Below the pieces are notes generated by a model. It ran no database searches and was not told the DNA's origin. It saw only the letters and a list, made by a program, of their open reading frames with translations. 7,322 nt of DNA from NCBI GenBank assembly GCA_017540385.1, contig JAFYBD010000284.1, forward strand, positions 1 to 7,322, in the 5' to 3' direction. The DNA is from Lentisphaeria bacterium. Its GTDB lineage: Bacteria > Verrucomicrobiota > Lentisphaeria > Victivallales > UBA1829. The position numbers were made by a program, and so were the translations under genes. Positions 1 to 6,043 of the stretch are shown one piece after another; the first letter of the stretch is position 1; each line of letters begins with the position of its first letter.

Positions 1-230
1 ATGTCGCAGCCCGTGAGCCCGGCTCCGGGGAAACGCTCCGCCAGTTCCCGCAGCGCCGCCCCTGCCCCGCACCCCACGTCCAGCACGGTGCGCCCGACAT
101 CGATGTGCGAGAATCCCCACGCGCGGAGCGGGGCGTGTTCGCGGTTCATGCGGAGGATCATGGCGCGTCCGGCGTCGCCTGCGGGGCGGCCGGCTGTTTC
201 GATGCGGGAGAAGTCGACGGGTTCTGGCAT
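1..230 (-). CDS. Class I SAM-dependent methyltransferase, partial (C-terminus outside window)
   Basis: The reverse strand from an ATG at 230-228 reads open to the window edge, giving 76 complete codons. The product begins MPEPVDFSRIETAGR. Residues about 49-56 read VLDVGCGAGA, which is motif I (the glycine-rich SAM-binding loop) of Rossmann-fold methyltransferases. It is followed by an amphipathic helix and, after GLTGCD, the acidic end of strand 2 that normally binds the ribose of SAM. The preceding MNREHAPLRAWGF stretch resembles the N-terminal helix of small UbiE-like methyltransferases annotated only as class I. The substrate cannot be told because the C-terminal, substrate-specific part lies beyond the window. 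The ribosome-binding site is weak: only a GGA about 13 bases upstream. A good promoter lies behind the start at 273-301, so the gene is probably transcribed on its own, divergently from the lpxA unit. Confidence 0.88.
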   Translation of the reverse strand, partial: MPEPVDFSRIETAGRPAGDAGRAMILRMNREHAPLRAWGFSHIDVGRTVLDVGCGAGAALRELAERFPGAGLTGCD

Positions 231-272
231 GGTAAACGTTTTTCCGTGGTTGGTTCGAGGATCGGGGGAGAT

Positions 273-301
273 ACCATAACGCCGGAAGCGCGGAAAGTCA
301 A
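273..301 (-). promoter_or_regulatory. Sigma-70-type promoter for the methyltransferase gene
   Basis: On the minus strand a -35 box TTGACT (301-296) and a -10 box TATGGT (278-273) are separated by 17 bases. Transcription would start near 266, giving a leader of about 35 bases before the ATG at 230. It lies back to back with the plus-strand promoter at 352-379. Confidence 0.55.
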
Positions 302-351
302 GGAAAGAGGCGGAAAAAGCGTGTTTTTGGCATGTTTTTTCGGTTTTGCGG

Positions 352-379
352 TTGACAAAACGGAAAAGAGTGCTATTTT
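352..379 (+). promoter_or_regulatory. Sigma-70-type extended -10 promoter for the small basic protein-lpxA unit
   Basis: The -35 box TTGACA (352-357) is a perfect consensus. After a 16-base spacer comes TATTTT (374-379), preceded directly by TGC, so the -10 is of the extended TGN type. T-rich sequence just upstream may act as an UP element. The spacer and -10 are almost the same as those of the promoter at 2129-2156, upstream of the kinase gene. The predicted leader to the ATG at 434 is about 45 bases. Confidence 0.7.
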
Positions 380-433
380 TTAGGGATATGTTTTTGAATT
401 CGAACCCAATCCAACATTTACGGAGATCCTCAA

Positions 434-553
434 ATGGGAAGACAGTATAACAAGCATGAAAAACAGGCCCGTCGCAAACAGTACCTCAAGCGCGTCAAAC
501 TGCGCGTGAAAGAGGCGATCAAGGCCGCTTCCAAGAAGAAAAAAGCTGAGTAA
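434..553 (+). CDS. 39-residue highly basic protein of unknown function
   Basis: The ATG at 434 follows a clean ribosome-binding site, GGAG at 422-425, with 8 bases between. It also lies just downstream of a consensus promoter, which is strong support for translation despite the small size. The product starts MGRQYNKHEKQARRKQYL and ends in a KKKKAE tail. About half of its residues are Lys, Arg or His, there is no Cys, and the only plausible structure is an amphipathic, basic helix. That composition fits an RNA- or ribosome-associated protein in the manner of the small bacterial ribosomal proteins, but I do not recognise it as any named ribosomal protein. The stop codon is 17 bases before the lpxA start and lpxA has no good ribosome-binding site of its own. 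The two are therefore probably co-transcribed and lpxA may be translationally coupled to this gene. A function in the lipid A pathway is not implied by the sequence. Confidence 0.8.
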   Translation: MGRQYNKHEKQARRKQYLKRVKLRVKEAIKAASKKKKAE

Positions 554-570
554 TCACCCCCGGCACGGAT

Positions 571-1371
571 ATGGCGCAGATTCATCAGACCGCCATCATC
601 GGCAGCGACGTCGAACTGGACGACAGCGTATTCGTCGGTCCGTACTGCATCATCGAAGACCACGTGAAGATCGGCGCGAACACGCGTCTGATCGCGCAGT
701 GCCACATCTACTCGAACACCACCATCGGGGCGAACAACACCATATTCCCGTTCGCCACGATCGGCGGTCCGCCGAACGACATCGGCTACGACCCCTCGCA
801 GGGCGACTCGTTCACCCGCGTCGGCGACAGCAACATCATCCGTGAAGGCGTCTCCATTCATCGCGGCGCGCACCCCGGCACGGAAACCGTCGTGGGAAGC
901 CACGGCTTCTTCATGGGGAACGCTCACATGGCGCACAACACCGTGATCGGCGACTACGTCATCATGGCGCTCGGCTCGCTCGCGGCCGGATACGTCCAGA
1001 TCGGCGACCGCGCGTTCATCTCCGGCAACGTCTGCATCCACCAGTTCGTCCGCGTTGGCCGTTTCGCGATGATCTCCGGCGGTTCCGCCATCTCCATGGA
1101 CCTGCCGCCCTTCATGATCGGCGACGGCAGAAACGGCGGCGTGCGCAGCTTCAACAAGGTCGCGCTCGAACGCGCAGGCTACAGCCGCGAAGACGTCCGC
1201 ACGATCCACAAGATGTACGACATCGCGTTCCGCCGCGGCCTGAACATGAAGAATGCGCTGGAAGAGATCGAGAACACTCTCCCGCACATCCCGGAAGTCG
1301 CGGAGTTCGTGGATTTCATCCGTTCCTCCAAGCGCGGCGTCCTCAGCGGAGGAAGCACCCGCCGCGCCTGA
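571..1371 (+). CDS. lpxA: Acyl-[acyl-carrier-protein]--UDP-N-acetylglucosamine O-acyltransferase (LpxA)
   Basis: LpxA moves a 3-hydroxyacyl chain from acyl carrier protein to the 3-OH of UDP-GlcNAc, the first step of lipid A synthesis, in the cytoplasm. The 266-residue product matches the family length (262 in E. coli). The first ~185 residues are hexapeptide repeats forming a left-handed beta helix, starting with the typical IHQTAIIG. The C-terminal helical part, with GYSREDVRTI and ending near RGVL, matches E. coli GFSREAITAI and RGLI. The catalytic base is His122 in NAHMAH (E. coli His125), and His157 in the IHQF motif equals E. coli His160. Gly170 aligns with E. coli Gly173, the hydrocarbon-ruler position, which suggests a long (C14-like) rather than C10 acyl chain; that is an inference. 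The segment around residues 66-88 is unusual: the usual DLKY is DIGY, losing the lysine equivalent to Lys76. The start is fixed by homology, and the ribosome-binding site is weak. It is not next to lpxD, fabZ or lpxB here. Confidence 0.93.
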   Translation: MAQIHQTAIIGSDVELDDSVFVGPYCIIEDHVKIGANTRLIAQCHIYSNTTIGANNTIFPFATIGGPPNDIGYDPSQGDSFTRVGDSNIIREGVSIHRGAHPGTETVVGSHGFFMGNAHMAHNTVIGDYVIMALGSLAAGYVQIGDRAFISGNVCIHQFVRVGRFAMISGGSAISMDLPPFMIGDGRNGGVRSFNKVALERAGYSREDVRTIHKMYDIAFRRGLNMKNALEEIENTLPHIPEVAEFVDFIRSSKRGVLSGGSTRRA

Positions 1372-1397
1372 GCACGTTTTTTTCAGCCCGAATCCAT

Positions 1398-1436
1398 CGG
1401 CACGCAGAACCCCAACCGGTTTGCGTGCCGTTTTTT
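1398..1436 (+). terminator. Intrinsic terminator after lpxA
   Basis: CGGCACGC (1398-1405) pairs with GCGTGCCG (1423-1430). The stem continues inward through A:T and AACC/GGTT with one bulged G and closes on a six-base loop. Six T residues follow directly (1431-1436). On the minus strand no T-tract follows the hairpin, so it should act on the lpxA transcript only. The T-tract overlaps the stop codon of the convergent ogt gene. Confidence 0.9.
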
Positions 1437-1995
1437 ATTGCGCGGGAAAACGGAGTCCCGCGTCCGCCCCCTCGAGCGCGAGCAGAAACCGTTTGCGCTC
1501 CAGTCCGCCCGCATAACCCGTGAGGCTGCCGTCCGCTCCGACCACGCGGTGACACGGCACGATCAGCGAAATGGGGTTGTGTCCGCCCGCTCCCCCGACC
1601 GCCTGCGCCGACATCCGCGCCGGACCGTTCCTCCGCGCGAGCACGGCCGCAATCTCCCCGTAGGTCTTGGTGCGCCCGAACGGGATCGCGAGCAGGATCT
1701 CCCACACGGCGCGACGGAACGCTGTCGTCTTCATCTTCAGCGGCGGCGTGAATCCGGGGTCCCGGCCGCCGAAATACACCTCGAGCCAGCGTTTCGCCAG
1801 ATCGAACACCGGGAGCGCCCGTTCCTCGTGGTCCGGCGCGAGCGTGTCGGCGAAATGCTTCTGCCCGTCGAACCACAATCCGAGCAGGGCCTCGCCGTCG
1901 GACGACAGCGTGATCCCGCCGAGCGGGGAATCGCAGTGCGCGGTGTATTCCATGGGGTGGCCGGTGATGCTTTGAGCGTGGAGGATGCGGTTCAT
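1435..1995 (-). CDS. ogt: Methylated-DNA--protein-cysteine S-methyltransferase (O6-alkylguanine-DNA alkyltransferase)
   Basis: This is a suicide repair protein that takes the alkyl group from O6-alkylguanine (and less well O4-alkylthymine) onto its own cysteine. The product has 186 residues, usual for Ogt-type single enzymes without the Ada regulatory domain. The N-terminal ribonuclease H-like part spans about residues 15-85. The DNA-binding part starts near AFRRAVWEILLAIPFG, with TYGEIA in the helix-turn-helix. The active site is PCHRVV with Cys148 as acceptor, preceded by HNPISLI and followed by GSLTGYAGG. The position of the human MGMT arginine finger (RAVGGA) is glutamine here (Gln131 in SAQAVGGA). 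As far as I recall, many bacterial family members also have Gln there, so activity is still expected. I chose the Met at 1995 because AAGGGAA lies about 10 bases upstream and a promoter lies at 2022-2050. Met15 is an alternative that would begin close to where the family homology starts. It is convergent with lpxA. Confidence 0.94.
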   Translation of the reverse strand: MNRILHAQSITGHPMEYTAHCDSPLGGITLSSDGEALLGLWFDGQKHFADTLAPDHEERALPVFDLAKRWLEVYFGGRDPGFTPPLKMKTTAFRRAVWEILLAIPFGRTKTYGEIAAVLARRNGPARMSAQAVGGAGGHNPISLIVPCHRVVGADGSLTGYAGGLERKRFLLALEGADAGLRFPAQ

Positions 1996-2021
1996 GATGC
2001 AGTGGTTCCCTTGATTGCCAT

Positions 2022-2050
2022 AATATATCGGCGACGGGCGTGATTGTCAA
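2022..2050 (-). promoter_or_regulatory. Sigma-70-type promoter for ogt
   Basis: On the minus strand a perfect TTGACA (2050-2045) and TATATT (2027-2022) are 17 bases apart, which is optimal spacing. The start would be near 2015, giving a short leader of about 20 bases that contains the AGGGA ribosome-binding site. Nothing resembling an Ada-type operator is obvious, so expression is probably constitutive. Confidence 0.75.
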
Positions 2051-2128
2051 GTCTGCCGGATCAAAAAACGGGCGTCCCGGTGGCATTTTCAGTCGGAAAA
2101 AACTCCGTCGAAAATACGAAAAAAAGTA

Positions 2129-2156
2129 TTGCAAAACGGTAAAAGGGTGCTATATT
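2129..2156 (+). promoter_or_regulatory. Sigma-70-type extended -10 promoter for the kinase-esterase unit
   Basis: TTGCAA (2129-2134) and TATATT (2151-2156) are 16 bases apart. TGC directly precedes the -10, making it an extended -10. The block from CAAAACGG through AAAAGGG to TGCTAT nearly repeats the promoter at 352-379, with one inserted base and a few substitutions. An A-rich run just upstream (2111-2125) could act as an UP element. Confidence 0.7.
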
Positions 2157-2298
2157 ACAGGAGAAACGCGTGTACGCGAGCTTGTTTCACCTCAAATGAC
2201 CTCGAATCACGCCCGACCCCAAAACATAAAACCCCGACCGGGAAGACGTCCCTCCCCCGCCCGGCCGCGGACACCATACGAACATCGGAGACCCCTGA

Positions 2299-5200
2299 AT
2301 GAGCAAAAACTCCATGCAATGCGGCAGGCAGAGCAAAGTTTTCACCGTCAGTCTGGCCGTAGTCGGCCTGATCCTGCTCGGCTTCATCACGTACAACACG
2401 ATCCAACTCGTCTCCGGCGTCAAAGAGCTCGACCAGACGCGTGTGGATTTCCTGAACTACAACAAAGTCAGGACGCGTATCCGCGAGGGATCCGACCTGC
2501 TCACGGAGAGCGCGCGGCGCTATGCGGCGACCGGGGACACGAAATACCGCGACGACTACTTCCGCGAGGCAAACGAGACGAAGAACCGCGAATGGGGCAT
2601 CACTCTGGCGGAACGCCTCTCTGAGAACTACGAAGAAGAAGGGAAGAAGATCGAAGACGATTTCCGCAAGGCGATGCAGTATTCGCTCGAGCTGATGGAG
2701 GTGGAATACCACGCGATGCGTCTGATCGCCACCGACGAAGAGGCCGCCGCGCCCGATTATCCGAAGGAGCTGAAGGAGACTCCGATCCCCGAGAATGAAC
2801 TCTCCCTGTCGCAGGACGGCCGTCGACGCAGGGCGCTCGGAATACTCCTGGACGCGACCTACGACCAGTACAAGCATAATCTCTACAACCTGCTCGACGA
2901 CGCCGTCGGAGCCGCTTCGAGGTCCACCGATCTGCGCAGACATGCCGCCACCGCCCGGAACCGCATCCTCTGGATCAGCCAGACGGCGTTCGTGGGCGTC
3001 TTCTTCCTGGTCTTCTTCCTCTTCCTCGTGTGGGAACAGCGCATTTTCGCCCGCCGCATGAAGATCATGCGCGACATCATTGACATAATCCCGATCAACA
3101 TCGCGCTGAAAGACCTGAAGACGCGGCGCTATGTGGACTACAACAAGGCCTTCTCCGACGGCATGCAGGCCTATGGCATCGACGATTCGAAGGGCAAAAC
3201 GGACTACGACATCGCGGACGACAAGACCGCGCAGGCCATCGAGATCAGCGACAAGGCCGCCCTCGGCAGGTCGGAGCCGACCGTGAGCTATGAATCCATT
3301 CCGAACGGCATCCACGGCATGCAGTACTACCGCTCCATGAAGCTCAAGGTTCCCGGATTCGACGGCCATCCGTGCCTGCTGTCCATGATCCTGGACATGA
3401 CCGACGACTACGCGCGCCAATTGAACACCAAGGCCATGAACGAAGTGCTGACGGAACTCCAGACCGGCCAGCTGCTCTCCCCGACCAAGGTCATCGAGAT
3501 CATCCGCAAGCGCCTCGACGCCGATTTCTGCTACCTCGCCCATTACGACGAAGAGGGCGGCGTGATCTCCGTCGACCCCGACGCCTTCGTCTCGCGGACC
3601 GGATGGACGCTGCCGCAGCGAATCTCGGCGACCACGCACGTGACCGCGGACCTCATCGACCACATCCGTTTCCTCGACAGCTGCACGTTCAACGAGGACG
3701 AATGTAATCTGATCCGGAAGTTCTTCAAGATCGAACGCATCGCGCCCGATGCGCCGCACGCCGTGGTGCACATGGCGCAGCGACTGACCGTGCAGGGCGA
3801 ATTCCGCCAGATCCTCGCGATAGCGTACGTCTCCCCTCGGAAACTCTCCGACCCCGAAAAAGATTTCTTCCAGGAAATCACGAACGTCCTGGAAAACGCC
3901 ATCGAACGCAAGACCGTCTACAGCGCGCTCTCCGCGGCGAAAAACGAGGCCATTTCCGAGGGCAACCTCTCCAGCAGCATCTTGAACCTGATGCCGATCC
4001 CCTGCGTCGTGAAGGACCCGTCGGACGATTTCCGCTACGTCCGCTGCAACAAGGCGTTCGCGCAGCTCCACCATAAGGAGCCTGAGGAACTGATCGGCAA
4101 GCGCAGCGAGGATTTCTTCTCCGCCGAATCGCTCGCGATCATCAACCGGACCGACCGCGAGGCCATCGAGACCGGCGAGCTCGTGACCTTCGAGGACACC
4201 TGCCTGTGGGGCGACTGCAACCGCCGCATCTTCCTGTACTGGAAGAGCCCGATGGTCATGAAGGACGGCCGCACGCTGCTCTTCTGCGTGGCCCAGGACA
4301 TCACCGAGGTGAAGCAGAAGATCAACTCCGAGCATTTCCGCAACGAGATCACCGCGTTCCTGCTGAGCCACTCCGAGCCGGAGGAACTGCTCGACTTCGT
4401 GGCGCAGCGACTCATCGACACGCTCGGCTGCCAGCACGTCCTGCTGCACCGCCACGACGGAACGCGTCAGGACTGGTTCCCGGACGACGAACACACCTAC
4501 TGCAACAAATGCACCGACTGCCCGCTGAAGACCGCGGAGCCGGTGCTATTCTGCCACAACGGCAACGTGGTCCTGAACGACGAGAACATGGCCGATTTCC
4601 CGCTCCCGGAAAACTGCCCGACCAGGACCCTGATCGCCCGCCAGATCATCTTCGAGGGCGAGGAATGGGGCAAGCTCGGCACCCTCTTCACCGGCGACGC
4701 CCACGCCTCGCTCGGGTTCTGCGAGGAACTGCTTGAGCAGGTCGCGAACGTAGTTTCCGTGTGCATCGAGCGCAAGGCGCGGAACATGGTCATCAAGCGG
4801 CAGAACGAGGAAGTGGTGCGCATCAACCGCCAGCTCCAGCTCGCGAAGGAACGCGCAGTCGCCGCGGAAAAAACCAAGAGCTATTTCTTCTCCTGCATCG
4901 GCCACGACATCCGCACGCCGCTGAACTCCATCCTCGGCTACACCGAGCTTCTGAAGAAGGACCTCCGCGACGAGAAGGAACGCGTCGGTGCGTACGACGC
5001 GATCACCATGAGCAGCCGCGTCCTGCTCCAGTTCGTGAACGACATGATCGACCTGGCGAAACTCGAGTCCGACGCGCTCGTGATCGAACCCGTCCTCGCG
5101 GACTTGAACGCACTGGCGGCCAAAGCGCTCCAGTCGTTCGAAATCGCGGTCGTCGGCAAGCCCGTGAAGCTCGTCGGGGAATGGGACGCGAACATGCCGT

Positions 5201-5985
5201 ACGTGGTCGTCGACCCGAAACGCGTCTGGCAGATCCTCTTCAACCTGCTCGACAACGCCGTGAAGTTCACCGAAGAGGGCGAGATCGCCCTGAAGATGGC
5301 GTTCGAGCCCGAGGGTTCCGGCGGCACGGTCCGGATCACCGTCTCCGACACCGGAGCCGGAATGGATCAGGCCGAGAAGGAGCACGCGATGAATCCCTTC
5401 GCGATGATGTCCGAAGAAGGCAAGCACGGCGTCGGCTCTGGTCTCGGTCTCACCATCACGCACCACCTGGTCGACCGCATGCACGGCACGATCGCGCTCC
5501 GTTCGGAACTCGGCAAAGGCACGACGTTCGAGATCGCGATCCCGGTGGAGAAGGCCTCCGACCGGCAGACCACGTTCCCGCGCCCCGGCAGCCTCATCGA
5601 CTTCCACGGCAAGTCGCGCGGGGAACTGCGCGTGCTGATCGTGGACGACGTGCCGCTGAACATCTCCGTGCTCCGCACCATGCTCCGCAAAAACGGCGTG
5701 ACCGACATCGTGACCTCGACCAACGGCAAGGACGCCCTCGAGAAGATCCGCGCCGACGTGAAGAAGTTCGACCTGGTCCTGACCGATCTGTGGATGCCCG
5801 AGATGGACGGACGCAAGATGCTTCAGACACTCCGCGCAGATCCGCAGTTCCGCGCGCTCAACGTCATCGCCATCACAGCCGACGTCGACGCACGCGACGA
5901 GTGCATGGAGCTCGGCTTCAGCGACGTGATCTTCAAGCCCGTCACCCTGAACAAGATCGTGACCTTCCTTCCCCCGGGGAAATGA
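2299..5985 (+). CDS. Membrane-bound hybrid sensor histidine kinase with PAS, GAF and receiver domains
   Basis: The 1228-residue protein should sit in the inner membrane and pass phosphate from its own histidine to its own aspartate. TM1 is at about 14-36. A helical extracytoplasmic sensor region follows to about 222, with an LTESARRYAATGD stretch typical of four-helix-bundle sensors, then TM2 at about 223-245. Next come a PAS-like domain (255-370), a GAF-like domain (380-537), a PAS domain (556-673) that ends in QDITEV, and a second GAF-like domain (680-825). The latter carries Cys735, Cys738, Cys741, Cys752 and Cys773. After a coiled coil (825-858) comes HisKA with His869 in GHDIRTPLN; Asp870 and Thr873 also keep the phosphatase-type motif. 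The ATPase has N-box NLLDNAVK (Asn986), DTGAG (Asp1017) and GVGSGLGL. The receiver (1110-1226) has Asp1116/1117, phospho-acceptor Asp1163, Thr1193 and Lys1213, so all key residues are present. There is no DNA-binding or other output domain, so a separate HPt protein or regulator is expected elsewhere. GGAG at 2287 supports the start. Confidence 0.95.
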   Translation: MSKNSMQCGRQSKVFTVSLAVVGLILLGFITYNTIQLVSGVKELDQTRVDFLNYNKVRTRIREGSDLLTESARRYAATGDTKYRDDYFREANETKNREWGITLAERLSENYEEEGKKIEDDFRKAMQYSLELMEVEYHAMRLIATDEEAAAPDYPKELKETPIPENELSLSQDGRRRRALGILLDATYDQYKHNLYNLLDDAVGAASRSTDLRRHAATARNRILWISQTAFVGVFFLVFFLFLVWEQRIFARRMKIMRDIIDIIPINIALKDLKTRRYVDYNKAFSDGMQAYGIDDSKGKTDYDIADDKTAQAIEISDKAALGRSEPTVSYESIPNGIHGMQYYRSMKLKVPGFDGHPCLLSMILDMTDDYARQLNTKAMNEVLTELQTGQLLSPTKVIEIIRKRLDADFCYLAHYDEEGGVISVDPDAFVSRTGWTLPQRISATTHVTADLIDHIRFLDSCTFNEDECNLIRKFFKIERIAPDAPHAVVHMAQRLTVQGEFRQILAIAYVSPRKLSDPEKDFFQEITNVLENAIERKTVYSALSAAKNEAISEGNLSSSILNLMPIPCVVKDPSDDFRYVRCNKAFAQLHHKEPEELIGKRSEDFFSAESLAIINRTDREAIETGELVTFEDTCLWGDCNRRIFLYWKSPMVMKDGRTLLFCVAQDITEVKQKINSEHFRNEITAFLLSHSEPEELLDFVAQRLIDTLGCQHVLLHRHDGTRQDWFPDDEHTYCNKCTDCPLKTAEPVLFCHNGNVVLNDENMADFPLPENCPTRTLIARQIIFEGEEWGKLGTLFTGDAHASLGFCEELLEQVANVVSVCIERKARNMVIKRQNEEVVRINRQLQLAKERAVAAEKTKSYFFSCIGHDIRTPLNSILGYTELLKKDLRDEKERVGAYDAITMSSRVLLQFVNDMIDLAKLESDALVIEPVLADLNALAAKALQSFEIAVVGKPVKLVGEWDANMPYVVVDPKRVWQILFNLLDNAVKFTEEGEIALKMAFEPEGSGGTVRITVSDTGAGMDQAEKEHAMNPFAMMSEEGKHGVGSGLGLTITHHLVDRMHGTIALRSELGKGTTFEIAIPVEKASDRQTTFPRPGSLIDFHGKSRGELRVLIVDDVPLNISVLRTMLRKNGVTDIVTSTNGKDALEKIRADVKKFDLVLTDLWMPEMDGRKMLQTLRADPQFRALNVIAITADVDARDECMELGFSDVIFKPVTLNKIVTFLPPGK

Positions 5986-6043
5986 TCGCAAACCCAGATC
6001 ATCTGATTCAACCATACCACAGCAACCCCCTAAAGGTGCAAAC

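Larger units (their letters stand above)
1996..2298. other. Divergent intergenic region between ogt and the kinase gene; long leader of the kinase mRNA
   Basis: This 303-base stretch holds the ogt promoter (2022-2050, minus) and the kinase promoter (2129-2156, plus), about 80 bases apart. From the predicted start near 2163 the kinase mRNA would carry a leader of about 135 bases. Two small hairpins can be seen in it: CGCG-TGTA-CGCG at 2167-2178 and GGGA/TCCC with a five-base loop at 2240-2252. The rest is C-rich and unstructured by eye. The kinase ribosome-binding site is GGAG at 2287-2290, 8 bases before the ATG. I see no riboswitch class I can name, no T-tract terminator in the leader, and no small ORF with a good ribosome-binding site. 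Confidence 0.6.

Noticed and set aside
1..383. Plus-strand open frames of 92 codons at the left edge
   Set aside because: They overlap the minus-strand methyltransferase, which has a clear SAM-binding motif in its own frame. They lack a ribosome-binding site and show no recognisable protein features.
1342..1383. Possible earlier terminator: CTCA/TGAG and GCGG/CCGC pairing followed by seven T residues
   Set aside because: The stem overlaps the end of lpxA, contains a bulge, and is separated from the T-tract by CACG. The hairpin at 1398-1430 is far stronger, so this one is at best a minor contributor.
2155..4494. A 779-codon minus-strand open frame opposite the kinase gene
   Set aside because: It arises from GC-rich codon bias in the kinase gene. 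Its translation is a low-complexity mix of Val, Asp, Glu, Arg and Leu with no domain motifs, while the plus strand encodes every kinase and receiver motif.
5967..5982. Palindrome TTCCCCCGGGGAA at the end of the kinase gene
   Set aside because: It lies within the coding sequence, would form a hairpin with almost no loop, and has no T-tract, so it does not look like a terminator.
5986..6043. Possible separate promoter for the esterase gene
   Set aside because: No -35/-10 pair with acceptable spacing is visible in the 58-base gap, only the AAAGG ribosome-binding site.
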